NCBI RefSeq assembly: GCF_008180445.1
Contig: NZ_VTER01000004.1
Coordinates: 296,380 to 360,379, forward strand
Reading direction: 5' to 3'
Source: Bacillus_AB infantis_B
GTDB taxonomy: Bacteria; Bacillota; Bacilli; Bacillales; Cytobacillaceae
Length of the DNA stretch: 64,000 nt
The notes beneath the pieces are model-generated. The model was not told where the DNA came from. It did no database searches and was given only the letters and a program-made list of their open reading frames with translations. The position numbers and the translations under genes are program-made. This document shows positions 8,489-17,032 of this stretch, piece by piece; positions within the stretch are counted from its first letter, which is position 1, and each line of letters begins with the position of its first letter.

Positions 8489-8968
8489 TCAGACAGCCTC
8501 TTCTTTCCTATCTTTCATAAACTCTTTGATTTCGCGGATGCCTTCAAGCGCTTGTACGAGCCTGAGGGGATCGATGATTGTAATAAGCCGGCTTCCTAAG
8601 GCTGCAACTCCGCTGAAGTAGGTGGTTTTCTGATAAGCAGCAAGTCCAAGTTCTTTGACAGCTTCTTCTGGCATATCAATAATTTCCTTAGCCTCTGCTA
8701 CCGAAGCCCCAAGGGAAAGCTCTTCTGTCTGCAGCACAATCATCCTGGCCGCATCAGAATCTGCCTGGCTGCGGTCATAGAGAATATGCTCAAAATCGAT
8801 GACAGGAATCAATTCTCCCCTTACCCTTGAAATTCCCTTCACATATGCAGGGAGATGAGGTATCGGTGTGATATCCTCAGCCTTTTCGATTGAAATGACA
8901 TATTCAATCGGTATCGCATATTCTTCTTTGCCTACCTGAAACACAATCATTTTTTTATTCTCTTCCAT
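8489..8968 (-). CDS. Solitary CheW-domain chemotaxis coupling protein
   Basis: 159 residues forming a single CheW domain: the N-terminal strand IVFQVGKEEYAIPIEYVISIEK, the conserved GISRVRGELIPVIDF near residues 45-59, and LGSRLITIIDPLRLV near the C terminus. CheW proteins link chemoreceptors to the CheA kinase at the cell membrane. No CheA, CheR or CheV domain is attached and no chemotaxis operon is adjacent. B. subtilis has unrelated genes (yqjF-yqjG) in this position, so the gene looks like a local addition. An ATG start with AGGGAC upstream is adequate. It might act with the chemoreceptor at 49932 in this window, which is only an inference. Confidence 0.88.
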   Translation of the reverse strand: MEENKKMIVFQVGKEEYAIPIEYVISIEKAEDITPIPHLPAYVKGISRVRGELIPVIDFEHILYDRSQADSDAARMIVLQTEELSLGASVAEAKEIIDMPEEAVKELGLAAYQKTTYFSGVAALGSRLITIIDPLRLVQALEGIREIKEFMKDRKEEAV

Positions 8969-9092
8969 TGCTTTTGTCCCTCCGTCCGCTAAAAGTCCCT
9001 GGCGGCTATGTATATCTATTACAAATATACCATATTTTTTACGATTCCGGGAGCTAACAGTGTAAAATGTACCTCAGGTAAAAAAGAAAAAA

Positions 9093-9114
9093 GAGAGGAC
9101 GCGCAGGCCCTCCC
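9093..9114 (-). terminator. Probable terminator of the M20 peptidase gene
   Basis: Short GC stem GAGAGG/CCTCCC (one mismatch). On the minus strand it is followed by a TTTTTTCTTTTTT tract, directly after the stop codon. Confidence 0.6.
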
Positions 9115-9122
9115 GATGATCA

Positions 9123-10247
9123 TTAATTTCCGGATACTTCATTAATGATTGCTACAACCATTTCTCCAAGCTTGTTCAGTTCTTCAACAGGCATGCGTTC
9201 ATTGGTTGTATGGATTTCCTCATAGCCTACAGCCAGGTTGACTGTCGGGATGCCGAAGCCGGCAATCACATTGGCGTCACTGCCTCCGCCGCTATGGAGA
9301 AGCTCACTGCTGCGGCCGATTTTGGCTGCAGCTTTCTTTGCTACTTCCACTACATGATCCCCTTCTCCATATTTGAAGCCTGGGTACATAACCTGGATTT
9401 CAACATCGGCTTTTCCGCCCATTTCTTCTGCTGCGCTTTCAAATGCTTCCTTCATCTTGGCTGCCTGCGCTTCCATCTTTTTACCAATAAGGGAACGGGC
9501 TTCAGCCAGGATGTCGACACGGTCGCAAACGATATTCGTCTGCTGTCCGCCTTCAAATCTGCCGATATTGGCAGTCGTTTCCTCATCAATGCGTCCAAGC
9601 GGCATGCGTGCCACTGCTTTTGCTGCGATGGTGATCGCAGAAACGCCTTTCTCAGGTGCCACACCGGCATGAGCTGTTTTGCCTTGGATGACCGCTTTCA
9701 CCTTTGCCTGTGTCGGAGCTGCTACAATTATATTCCCAACCTTGCCGTCGCTGTCGAGCGCATAGCCAAACTTTGCCTTCACAAGTGAACGGTCAAGCGC
9801 CTTCGCCCCTACCAGCCCTGACTCCTCGCCGGCTGTGATGATGAACTGGATGGTCCCATGCTCAATGTTCTGCTCTTTCAGAACCCTGACGACCTCGAGC
9901 ATAACCGCAAGCCCGGCTTTATCATCAGCACCTAGGATGGTAGTTCCGTCAGTCACCACATAGCCGTCCTCAATTGATGGCTTGATGCCCTTCCCGGGAA
10001 CGACAGTATCCATATGGGAAGTGAAGTAAATGGTATCAACGCCCTCTTTTGTGCCTTCAAGCGTGCAAATCAGATTTCCGGCACCATGGCCTGTTTCAGC
10101 AGTCGTATCATCCTCAAAAACATCGACTCCAAGATCAGTGAATTTCTTTTTCAGGACTTTGGCAATTTCTGCTTCATGCTTTGTTTCAGAATCCACCTGG
10201 ACAAGCTCCAGGAATTCATTTAGTAAACGCTCCTGATTGATCATCAT
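9123..10247 (-). CDS. yqjE: M20 family metallopeptidase (PepT-like, YqjE)
   Basis: 374 residues of the zinc-dependent M20 aminoacylase/tripeptidase family. The metal and catalytic motifs are in order: SHMDTV near 80, GADDKAG near 107, the EE pair in TAGEESGL near 140, DSDG near 165 and HSGGGSDANV near 330. Family members cleave small peptides or acylated amino acids in the cytosol; the exact substrate is unknown. I chose the ATG at 10247 because TTGGAGG sits five bases upstream. The ATG four codons earlier would overlap that ribosome site. A terminator-like hairpin follows. Confidence 0.9.
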   Translation of the reverse strand: MMINQERLLNEFLELVQVDSETKHEAEIAKVLKKKFTDLGVDVFEDDTTAETGHGAGNLICTLEGTKEGVDTIYFTSHMDTVVPGKGIKPSIEDGYVVTDGTTILGADDKAGLAVMLEVVRVLKEQNIEHGTIQFIITAGEESGLVGAKALDRSLVKAKFGYALDSDGKVGNIIVAAPTQAKVKAVIQGKTAHAGVAPEKGVSAITIAAKAVARMPLGRIDEETTANIGRFEGGQQTNIVCDRVDILAEARSLIGKKMEAQAAKMKEAFESAAEEMGGKADVEIQVMYPGFKYGEGDHVVEVAKKAAAKIGRSSELLHSGGGSDANVIAGFGIPTVNLAVGYEEIHTTNERMPVEELNKLGEMVVAIINEVSGN

Positions 10248-10360
10248 TAAAACCTCCAATATGTATGCGTACTAACCTAGTATACCGCCCACATCATTCA
10301 ACAGCAACCGGAGAGCCTGCCTGATGAGAGGTCTGCAGACTGGTTCCATATGAAAAAAAA

Positions 10361-10379
10361 GAAGGGCAGTATGCCCCTC
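10361..10379 (-). terminator. Terminator of the mce-carboxylase pair
   Basis: Stem around GGGCA/TGCCC, followed on the minus strand by TTCTTTTTTTT, 14 bases past the stop codon. Confidence 0.7.
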
Positions 10380-10392
10380 CAATCAACAGCAC

Positions 10393-11943
10393 TTATAAGG
10401 GGATATTCCCATGCTTTTTGGCAGGCCGCGACTCCTTTTTATTCCGGAGCATCTCGAGCGCCTGAATCAGTTTGATCCTCGTATCCCGGGGATCAATGAC
10501 ATCATCCACCATGCCGCGGCTGGCGGCCACATAAGGATTGGCGAACTTTTCGCGGTATTCTTCGATTTTCTGTTCCCTGACTGCTTCAGGATCGCTGCTG
10601 CCCTGAATTTCGCGCGCAAAAATGATATTGGCTGCTCCTTGAGGGCCCATGACCGCAATTTCAGCATTGGGCCAGGCAAACACAAGGTCAGCGCCGATGG
10701 ATTTGCTGTTGAGGGCAACATAGGCGCCGCCATAGGCTTTCCGGAGAATCACGGTCAGCTTTGGAACAGTCGCCTCCGAATAGGCATAAAGGATCTTGGC
10801 CCCATGCCTGATGATCCCTCCGTGCTCCTGCTTGATGCCCGGGAAGAAACCGGTTACATCTTCAAAGGTAATGAGCGGAATGTTGAAGGAATCGCAGAAA
10901 CGGATAAATCTTGAAGCCTTATCGGAAGAATCAATATCAAGACCGCCTGCCATTACCTTGGGCTGATTGCAGACAAGACCGACTGGTTCGCCTTTGATCC
11001 TCGCCAGCCCGACAACAATATTCCTGGCAAAATCCTGCTGGACCTCCATGAACGAGCCTTCATCCACAATCTGTTCTACTACTTTGCGGACATCATAAGG
11101 CCTCAGGCTGTCAAAGGGGATGCAGTCAGTCAGATCAGGCCGGTAATCGTCCTCTTCATCTGCTGAAAGCCGCGGCGGCTTTTCCTCGCTGTTCTGTGGA
11201 AGATAGCTGAGAAGCCTTCTTACCTGCTGCAGGACTTCCTCTTCTGTCCCGCCCATGAAGTGGGCATTGCCGCTTATTGAATTATGTACCTCTGCGCCGC
11301 CAAGGTCTTCTGAAGAAATCTTTTCGCCTGTGACGGTCTCAATCACTTTTGGGCCGGTGATGAACATCTGGCTCGTTTTTTCGACCATAAAGACAAAATC
11401 TGTTATGGCAGGAGAATAAACGGCACCGCCTGCACATGGTCCCATAATGACCGAAAGCTGCGGAATCACACCGGAATAAATACTGTTGCGGTAGAAAATG
11501 TGGCCATAGCCGTCAAGAGATACAACCCCTTCCTGGATCCTGGCCCCCCCTGAATCATTCAGTCCGATGAAAGGTGCACCATTTTTGGCAGCCAAATCCA
11601 TGACATTCGCGATTTTCTTCGCATGCATTTCGCCAAGCGCGCCGCCAAAGACGGTGAAGTCCTGGGAGAATAAGTAGACAGGCCGGCCGTTCACCTTTCC
11701 ATAGCCTGTAACAACCCCGTCTCCCGGCCCCTTTGCCCTGTCAAGGCCAAAGTCCGTCGATCTGTGCTCAATAAAGGGATTCAGTTCCACAAAGGTTTCT
11801 TCGTCCAGCATAAGGTCGATCCGCTCCCTGGCAGTCAGCTTCCCTTTCTCATGCTGCTTCTCTATCCGCTCGTCGCCCCCGCCCAGTTCCACCTCCCGGC
11901 GCCGGTCGTAGAGCTCATTGATTTTTTCATAGATGTCGGTCAT
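10393..11943 (-). CDS. yqjD: Acyl-CoA carboxylase beta (carboxyltransferase) subunit, propionyl-CoA type
   Basis: 516 residues with the two crotonase-fold halves of biotin-dependent carboxyltransferases (PccB/MmdA family). The N half holds the acyl-CoA oxyanion motif SGGARIQEGV near 127-136. The C half holds PKLTVILRKAYGGAYVALNSK near 395-415. The enzyme transfers CO2 from carboxybiotin to propionyl-CoA giving methylmalonyl-CoA, or runs the reverse decarboxylation. It overlaps the stop of mce by four bases (ATGA), so the two are translationally coupled. No biotin carrier is encoded beside it; AccB/AccC or a distant partner would be needed. This fits the mut and bkd genes nearby. Confidence 0.9.
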   Translation of the reverse strand: MTDIYEKINELYDRRREVELGGGDERIEKQHEKGKLTARERIDLMLDEETFVELNPFIEHRSTDFGLDRAKGPGDGVVTGYGKVNGRPVYLFSQDFTVFGGALGEMHAKKIANVMDLAAKNGAPFIGLNDSGGARIQEGVVSLDGYGHIFYRNSIYSGVIPQLSVIMGPCAGGAVYSPAITDFVFMVEKTSQMFITGPKVIETVTGEKISSEDLGGAEVHNSISGNAHFMGGTEEEVLQQVRRLLSYLPQNSEEKPPRLSADEEDDYRPDLTDCIPFDSLRPYDVRKVVEQIVDEGSFMEVQQDFARNIVVGLARIKGEPVGLVCNQPKVMAGGLDIDSSDKASRFIRFCDSFNIPLITFEDVTGFFPGIKQEHGGIIRHGAKILYAYSEATVPKLTVILRKAYGGAYVALNSKSIGADLVFAWPNAEIAVMGPQGAANIIFAREIQGSSDPEAVREQKIEEYREKFANPYVAASRGMVDDVIDPRDTRIKLIQALEMLRNKKESRPAKKHGNIPL

Positions 11944-12356
11944 GCTTCTTCCAGTCCTTTCTTCTCGCAGAATTCATAAAGTACGCTCCCGGATGACTTG
12001 GGATGGATAAACGCCACCTTCGCACCGCCCGCGCCTTTCTTTGCTTCATCATTAATCATTTTGATGCCTTTTTCTTTTATCTCTGCTATTCTTTCATTGA
12101 TAGAGTCCACACCCAGTGCAATATGGTGGATGCCTTCCCCCCGCTTTTCAATGAATTTTGCTATTGGGCTGCCTTCTCCCAGAGGTTCGAGAAGCTCAAG
12201 CTTGGCATTTCCTGCAAGAAGGAATGCCACCCTGACCCGCTCAGATTCGACATCTTCCACACCAAGCAGCTCGAGGCCGAGCACGTCTGTATAAAATGGA
12301 AGCGCACTGTCAAGCGAGCTGACAGCGATCCCAATATGATCCACTTTGTTAATCAT
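11940..12356 (-). CDS. mce: Methylmalonyl-CoA epimerase
   Basis: 138 residues, a single vicinal-oxygen-chelate (glyoxalase) domain. The metal ligands are visible in KVDHIGIAVSSL near the start, GIHHIALGV near 75, and the conserved C-terminal HPKSSGSVLYEF. It interconverts the S and R forms of methylmalonyl-CoA, linking propionyl-CoA carboxylase to methylmalonyl-CoA mutase. It is first in a two-gene unit with the carboxylase subunit. The unit is divergent from prli42, and the 142-base gap contains the promoters of both. Confidence 0.92.
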   Translation of the reverse strand: MINKVDHIGIAVSSLDSALPFYTDVLGLELLGVEDVESERVRVAFLLAGNAKLELLEPLGEGSPIAKFIEKRGEGIHHIALGVDSINERIAEIKEKGIKMINDEAKKGAGGAKVAFIHPKSSGSVLYEFCEKKGLEEA

Positions 12357-12430
12357 TTATGAACCCCCCAGCTTGCATAATACTCTTAATATTCGATAAA
12401 AATGTCGAAATCCCTTCAAAGATTGAGCGG

Positions 12431-12459
12431 TTGTTCATTTTGAATTTTCTTAGTAGAAT
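12431..12459 (+). promoter_or_regulatory. Sigma-A-like promoter of prli42
   Basis: TTGTTC, 17-base spacer, TAGAAT, about 40 bases before the prli42 start codon. Confidence 0.55.
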
Positions 12460-12498
12460 AGAGTAGTAGATTAGAATGTCAGAAGGAGGGACTCCTGC

Positions 12499-12594
12499 TT
12501 GTCTAATAAAAACTTCCGCAAGATCATCGTTTATTTAATGATTTTCGCCATGCTCGCATCCACCCTTGCCGTTGGGGCAGCCATGTTTTTATAG
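12499..12594 (+). CDS. prli42: Stressosome-associated membrane miniprotein Prli42
   Basis: A 31-residue protein that starts with TTG behind a near-ideal ribosome site (AGAAGGAGGG, eight-base spacing). It reads MSNKNFRKIIVYLM and ends with a hydrophobic helix closing AAMFL: a short basic N terminus followed by one membrane span. This pattern and length match the conserved Firmicutes Prli42 peptide, known in Listeria to anchor the stressosome to the membrane. It has its own promoter and terminator. Because it is short and TTG-initiated, ordinary gene callers miss it. Confidence 0.88.
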   Translation: MSNKNFRKIIVYLMIFAMLASTLAVGAAMFL

Positions 12595-12601
12595 AACGTA
12601 A

Positions 12602-12627
12602 AAAAGGATCGCTTGTGCGATCCTTTT
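12602..12627. terminator. Bidirectional terminator, prli42 / L,D-transpeptidase
   Basis: Stem AAAAGGATCGC with its complement, loop TTGT, T-rich on both outer strands. Confidence 0.85.
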
Positions 12628-12680
12628 AAATTGCAGGTAGCCACTTGAATTCAAGGTTCCCTGCATTTTTTTGTGCCATA

Positions 12681-13232
12681 TTATTGCTTTGATGGCCATA
12701 CTGGATTAAGTTCACTGATAGCACCGTACTCTTTACCCAGCTCTTCAAAGCTTTGCCCGGTTGATACAACCAAAACCTTGGTTCCGATTGGAATGATTTC
12801 ATACAGGGACTCAATTGCTTCATTCTGCATGCGGACACAGCCGGAGGAGACATATTTGCCGATGGATCCGGGCTCATTTGTCCCGTGGATCCCATATATC
12901 CGCCCGTCCGTCTCCTCAGCATCAAAGCCGATCCATCTCGATCCGAGAGGATTTTCCGGGGAACCGCCAGGTATGTTTTTTCTTCTGTAATAAGGCTCCT
13001 TCGCCTTGACTGTGACAGTAAAAAGTCCCTCCGGCGTCAAATCAGCCGTCTTGCCTGTTGCAGCGCTAATGACCGTCTGGACCCTGTTTTCGTCAACAAG
13101 CGCAAGCTCATTTGTCTGTTTATTGATGATGACGAAAGGGTCTCCAGGCAGCGGATTGGGCCCGATCGGCCAGATAGGAGAAAATGAAAAAGAAAGCGCA
13201 AGGATCGAAAGCATTTTAAGCATCCATTTCAC
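12681..13232 (-). CDS. L,D-transpeptidase (YkuD domain), secreted or membrane-anchored
   Basis: 183 residues. An N-terminal hydrophobic stretch (about residues 4-20, MLSILALSFSFSPIWPI) acts as signal or anchor. The YkuD catalytic domain follows at about 32-150, with the histidine motif IHGTN near 114 and the active-site cysteine in SSGCVRMQN near 130. A C-terminal segment (about 150-175) resembles a LysM-like tail. L,D-transpeptidases make 3-3 cross-links in peptidoglycan or attach proteins to it; some act in spore cortex or coat. It sits where B. subtilis has the unrelated yqjB, upstream of which lies yqjA as here. Confidence 0.9.
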   Translation of the reverse strand: MKWMLKMLSILALSFSFSPIWPIGPNPLPGDPFVIINKQTNELALVDENRVQTVISAATGKTADLTPEGLFTVTVKAKEPYYRRKNIPGGSPENPLGSRWIGFDAEETDGRIYGIHGTNEPGSIGKYVSSGCVRMQNEAIESLYEIIPIGTKVLVVSTGQSFEELGKEYGAISELNPVWPSKQ

Positions 13233-13276
13233 CAGCCTGTATCATTTTTGAATAGCTTCTGCCTGCATGCCCTCGA

Positions 13277-14245
13277 TTATGCGCTTTTCTCTTTTTTCAA
13301 TCCTTTAAAAGAACTTTTAATGACCAGATATTGTTCCATTTCTTTAACAAAATGCAGGAGCGCCGCACGCGCTTCAAACTCCTCCCTTGTTCTTGGGAGG
13401 TCGCTCTCTTCGAAAGAAAGTTTCATCCGCAACAGCTTTTCCAGATACACAATCGCTGTATTGCCGGGATGAATATTGTCTGAAAGCTCTTCAATGAAAT
13501 CAGCGACAATCTCTCCCTGCTCCACAGTGAGGCCGATCGATGTAACGGTCGGCAGCACCCTTTCAATGATTTCAAATTGCTTTTCCCTCATTTTAAAATA
13601 ATGATAGTAAGAGTTTTCATTGCGGAGGAAGTGATTCTCAACATCCCTGAAAGCAAGGGTTTTGGCTTCCGAGATCAGCCTCTCTGTATCGGTGATTTCC
13701 CTGCCGTCCCAGTCGCTTTCATTGGTGCGGAGATAGGTGATGATTTCATCAAAAATCTTCTTGAAGTTAACTTCAATCTGAAGCTGATATTTTTCAAGCT
13801 TTCTGTCAAGGCTTGGCATATACAGATTCGCCAGCAGAGCCACACCTATCCCGACACTAATGATTCCCAGTTCATTCAAGAGCAGGCTGCCAGTAACCTC
13901 GCCCGCAGAATAAATATGCAGGGTGATTACACTGCTGGACACAACCCCTTCACTTGCCTTCAGCATCACAGCCGTGGGGATGAAGAATAACAGCAGCAGC
14001 CCGATGACAGCCGGATGATAAGCAATGCCTTCAAAGAATACAGTGGAAAAAATCATGGCAAGCAGACAGGCCAGAAATCTGGCCCAGGAAGCTGTAAGCG
14101 ACCTTTTTTTAGTCACTTGGATGCATAAAATTGTCAATATGCCTGCAGATACAAAATTATTAAGCCCAAGCATTTGTGCAATGATAATGGAAACAGCTGT
14201 CCCGGCAGCTGTTTTTATCGTTCGGTATCCTATTCTGAATTTCAT
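13277..14245 (-). CDS. yqjA: Aromatic acid exporter family / DUF939 membrane protein YqjA
   Basis: 322 residues, matching B. subtilis YqjA. Four or so hydrophobic helices occupy residues 1-140. A cytoplasmic, charged, helical C-terminal domain of the DUF939 type follows, rich in E/K and with the segment HFLRNENSYYHYFKMREKQ. Family membership suggests export of organic acids, but no substrate is established. The start is the ATG at 14245, with GGAGTG six bases upstream. The ATG three codons earlier has no ribosome site. It is separated from the artR terminator by about 110 bases. Confidence 0.85.
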   Translation of the reverse strand: MKFRIGYRTIKTAAGTAVSIIIAQMLGLNNFVSAGILTILCIQVTKKRSLTASWARFLACLLAMIFSTVFFEGIAYHPAVIGLLLLFFIPTAVMLKASEGVVSSSVITLHIYSAGEVTGSLLLNELGIISVGIGVALLANLYMPSLDRKLEKYQLQIEVNFKKIFDEIITYLRTNESDWDGREITDTERLISEAKTLAFRDVENHFLRNENSYYHYFKMREKQFEIIERVLPTVTSIGLTVEQGEIVADFIEELSDNIHPGNTAIVYLEKLLRMKLSFEESDLPRTREEFEARAALLHFVKEMEQYLVIKSSFKGLKKEKSA

Positions 14246-14356
14246 ATCATGCACTCCTATACATAGCAGCCATTCAGCGGAAATGAATACCCCTGAAGGC
14301 TGTAAATAAACTTATGTAAAGCCTCCCCGATATGCCCTGGGAAAAGCCGGCCAATT

Positions 14357-14388
14357 GAAAAAGAAGATGATCTGGGACCATCTTCTTC
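14357..14388 (-). terminator. art operon terminator
   Basis: Nine-base perfect stem AAGAAGATG/CATCTTCTT with a nine-base loop and a T-rich exit, 14 bases past the artR stop. Confidence 0.8.
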
Positions 14389-14401
14389 CTAATTATACGT
14401 T

Positions 14402-15124
14402 TTAAAGCACTTTTTGCAAGAAGTCTCTTGCCCTCGGACTTTTGGGGCTTGAGAAAAACTCTTCCGGAGGAGAATCCTCTACAAGGACCCCTCCATCCAG
14501 AAAGAGGACCCGGTCTGCCACTTCCTTGGCAAAGCCCATTTCATGGGTCACGATCACCATGGTCATCCCGCTGTGGGCAAGGGATTTCATGACGTCCAGC
14601 ACTTCCTTGACCATTTCGGGATCCAGGGCAGATGTCGGCTCGTCAAACAGCATCATGTCCGGCTGCATAGCCAATGCCCTCGCAATGGCCACCCTCTGCT
14701 TTTGTCCACCTGAAAGGCGGTTCGGATATTCATTCGCCTTCTCTGAAAGGCCAACCTTCTGCAAAAGCCCGGTGCCGATTTTTTCAGCTTCCTGCTTGGA
14801 AACTCCTTTTACTTTCATCGGGGCATATGTGAGATTCTCCAGCGCTGTCATATGCGGGAACAAGTGAAAGTGCTGAAAAACCATGCCTACTTCCTGCCTC
14901 ACCTTCATAATATCCGTTTTCCGGCCGGTTACTTCCTCTTTGCCGATGAATATCCTACCGTCCGTCGGCTGCTCAAGCAGATTCAGGCACCGCAGAAATG
15001 TTGATTTCCCTGAGCCGGAAGGGCCGATGACCGCCACCACTTCACCGTCCTGGACCGTTGTGCTGATCCCTTTCAGCACCTCCAGGCTGCCGAAATTTTT
15101 ATGCAGATTCTCTACTTTAATCAC
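14402..15124 (-). CDS. artR: Amino-acid ABC transporter ATPase (arginine type)
   Basis: 240 residues of the polar amino-acid uptake ATPase family (B. subtilis ArtR/YqiZ). Walker A is GPSGSGKST near 33-41, the Q-loop is in VGMVFQHFHLFPH, the ABC signature is LSGGQKQRVAIARAL near 138-152, Walker B is MMLFDEPTSALDPE, and the H-loop is VTHEMGF. It powers uptake by ArtQ and ArtP at the inner face of the membrane. It overlaps the artQ stop by eight bases, so it is the last gene of a coupled three-gene unit. Confidence 0.93.
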   Translation of the reverse strand: MIKVENLHKNFGSLEVLKGISTTVQDGEVVAVIGPSGSGKSTFLRCLNLLEQPTDGRIFIGKEEVTGRKTDIMKVRQEVGMVFQHFHLFPHMTALENLTYAPMKVKGVSKQEAEKIGTGLLQKVGLSEKANEYPNRLSGGQKQRVAIARALAMQPDMMLFDEPTSALDPEMVKEVLDVMKSLAHSGMTMVIVTHEMGFAKEVADRVLFLDGGVLVEDSPPEEFFSSPKSPRARDFLQKVL

Positions 15125-15776
15125 TTCGCCTCATCCTCCTTTCAACCGCTTTGCCGATGATCGTCAATGTGATGACCATGAGATAATAAATCAGGCCCGC
15201 AATCAGAAGAGGCTCAAAGAAGGAATATTTCTGGGCGCCCACCTGATAGGAACGGCGCATAATATCCATGACTCCTATCGTTGTTACGATCGCTGATTCC
15301 TTCGTAAGTGTGATAAATTCATTCATGAGGGCTGGAAGGATGTTTTTCAGCGCTTGCGGGAGGATGATATCCCACATCATCCTTTTATAAGGAATTCCAA
15401 GGGCCATTGATGCTTCCCGCTGCCCTTTGTCCACCGCCAGTATCCCGGCTCTGATCACCTCAGATATATAGGCTGCAGAATTGAGCCCGAAAGACAGCAC
15501 AGCAGCTGCATACGGCTCAATCTGGAAGCCGATGATCTGTGGGGAACCATAATAAATAAGCATCAATTGGAGCACCAGCGGCGTTCCTCTAAAGACGGAG
15601 GTATACGCATCCGCCAGCCAGCCAAGATATTTTAAAGAGCTTATCTTAAATAATGCAAGAATAATTCCGAGTGCAAAGCCAAGAAGGCCGGCAAGCAGCA
15701 CTATCTGCAGGGTAACGCCAATGCCTTTTAATATGTATGGCATTGACGGGATAAACTGAGCAAAATCCAAATTCAT
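15117..15776 (-). CDS. artQ: Amino-acid ABC transporter permease (arginine type)
   Basis: 219 residues, identical in length to B. subtilis ArtQ/YqiY when started at the ATG at 15776. A GAGGA element lies about 12 bases upstream. Longer in-frame starts at 15809 or 15788 lack a usable ribosome site. It has about five membrane segments and the EAA-type cytoplasmic loop in EASMALGIPYKRMMWDIILPQ (kept here as a position, near 130-150). It forms the membrane channel of the importer. A hairpin lies between artP and this gene. Confidence 0.9.
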   Translation of the reverse strand: MNLDFAQFIPSMPYILKGIGVTLQIVLLAGLLGFALGIILALFKISSLKYLGWLADAYTSVFRGTPLVLQLMLIYYGSPQIIGFQIEPYAAAVLSFGLNSAAYISEVIRAGILAVDKGQREASMALGIPYKRMMWDIILPQALKNILPALMNEFITLTKESAIVTTIGVMDIMRRSYQVGAQKYSFFEPLLIAGLIYYLMVITLTIIGKAVERRMRRSD

Positions 15777-15894
15777 AATCTGTCTCATTCCTCTCTTTCT
15801 GAGGCCCATTCAATGGCAGCCTGCTTATCTTGGGCAGCTTGTCCATCCGGTGCGCATGCCTGTAATCAAGGCTGTCCATTCCGGCGGATGCAAA

Positions 15895-15922
15895 ATGTCC
15901 AGCAGGATTCCCTGCTGAACAT
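15895..15922 (-). terminator. Hairpin between artP and artQ, possible partial terminator
   Basis: Arms ATGTCCAGCAGG and CCTGCTGAACAT form a 12-base stem with one mismatch and a four-base loop, eleven bases past the artP stop. Only TTTTG follows on the minus strand. Its position suggests it stabilises or attenuates the mRNA so that more binding protein than permease is made. Confidence 0.55.
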
Positions 15923-15933
15923 CCGGGATAAAA

Positions 15934-16737
15934 TTACTCTTCTCCGCCAAACCATTTCAGTACTAATTCTTCAAGCTCCCCGCTGTCCTTCATTTCCTGA
16001 AGGGCTTTGTTGAAGTCGTCTGTCAGCTCGCTGTCCTTCGGAAGGGCAATAGCAGATCCAAGCTCTTCATTATCGTCGATGACAAATCCATTGAGATCTT
16101 CATTTGATTCGAAATAGCCTGTTGCTACTGTATCTTCAATAATGGCAGCATCAAAACGCCCTGTAATCAGCTCCTGGACAATTTCAGGGATGCGGTTGCG
16201 GTTTTCAACTTTGATATCGATCTCTTCGGCAATTTCGTTGGCTTTCCCTTCCTGGATGGATCCCAGCTGGACGCCGACAGTTTTGCCCTTCAAGTCTTCA
16301 AGCGTTTCAATGCCGCTGTCTTTCTTTGTCACAATCATATGTCTTGCAGTGTAGTAGATATCGGTAAAGTCAACGTTCTTTTTACGGTCTTCATCAGGGG
16401 ACATCCCGGCCAAAACAATATCAACCTGGCCGGATTTGAGCGCCTGGACAAGACCGCTGAATTCTATATCCTCAACCTGAACTTTATAGCCAAGCTTTTC
16501 TGCCAATGCATTTGCAAGATCAACATCGAAACCGATAATATCATCGCCTTTTGCAGTATCGATGTACTCGAATGGCGGATAATCAGCCGAAGTACCCATA
16601 ATCAGCACCTTTTCATCATCTGAGCCTGCATCACCAGCTTCCCCGCCGCTTGAAGCCGGCTGTTCACTCGCCCCGCAGGCTGCCAGGATTCCAGCTGCCA
16701 ATATACTTACCAAAAACAGCAACATACTCTTCTTCAT
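15934..16737 (-). CDS. artP: Amino-acid ABC transporter substrate-binding lipoprotein
   Basis: 267 residues. The N terminus is a lipoprotein signal (hydrophobic residues 4-17, lipobox LAAC with Cys21). A low-complexity Ser/Gly/Asp linker follows, then a SBP_bac_3 periplasmic-type domain with the family motif FDVDLANALAEKLG near 80-93 and GKTVGVQLGS near 155. It would bind a basic or polar amino acid outside the membrane for ArtQ/ArtR. Synteny and the B. subtilis ArtP assignment point to arginine, but specificity is inferred. It is the first gene of the operon, preceded by a long AT-rich control region. Confidence 0.92.
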   Translation of the reverse strand: MKKSMLLFLVSILAAGILAACGASEQPASSGGEAGDAGSDDEKVLIMGTSADYPPFEYIDTAKGDDIIGFDVDLANALAEKLGYKVQVEDIEFSGLVQALKSGQVDIVLAGMSPDEDRKKNVDFTDIYYTARHMIVTKKDSGIETLEDLKGKTVGVQLGSIQEGKANEIAEEIDIKVENRNRIPEIVQELITGRFDAAIIEDTVATGYFESNEDLNGFVIDDNEELGSAIALPKDSELTDDFNKALQEMKDSGELEELVLKWFGGEE

Positions 16738-16759
16738 TTTATTTTCCTCCTATAATTTT

Positions 16760-16960
16760 TAGAAAATTAATTATTTTCATAATTAGTAGTATTTTATAGT
16801 GTTATATCCTGTTATTTCAAGTAAAAACACTAAGTTAATACATATTCACTATAATGAATTTTAACACAGATTAATATTTATGCAATAATATAATTAAATA
16901 TAAATATATATTTTAATTATATTAATACTATTTAATAAAAGTTTTATAGCTTTTATCCGG
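16760..16960 (-). promoter_or_regulatory. AT-rich control region upstream of artP with inverted repeat
   Basis: About 200 bases of strongly AT-rich sequence. It contains the inverted repeat AATATAATTA (16887-16896) and TAATTATATT (16914-16923), plus AATGAATTTTAACA, which loosely resembles an ARG box. Binding by the ArgR/AhrC encoded at 40408 is possible but rests only on this loose likeness. No gene is visible here. Confidence 0.45.
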
Positions 16961-16993
16961 AGGAATCAAGGTTTGCCGGTTTACTGCACAAAA

Positions 16994-17020
16994 AAAACCC
17001 CAGCGCTCAGCAGGGGTTTT
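16994..17020 (-). terminator. brxB terminator
   Basis: Stem AAAACCCC/GGGGTTTT with a GC-rich loop, then a T tract on the minus strand, about 12 bases past the brxB stop. Confidence 0.85.
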
Positions 17021-17032
17021 CTTGTATGATAC

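Noticed and set aside
12403..12409. Spo0A box (TGTCGAA) in the mce promoter region
   Set aside because: A seven-base match alone is expected by chance in 64 kb, and no supporting sporulation promoter is visible.
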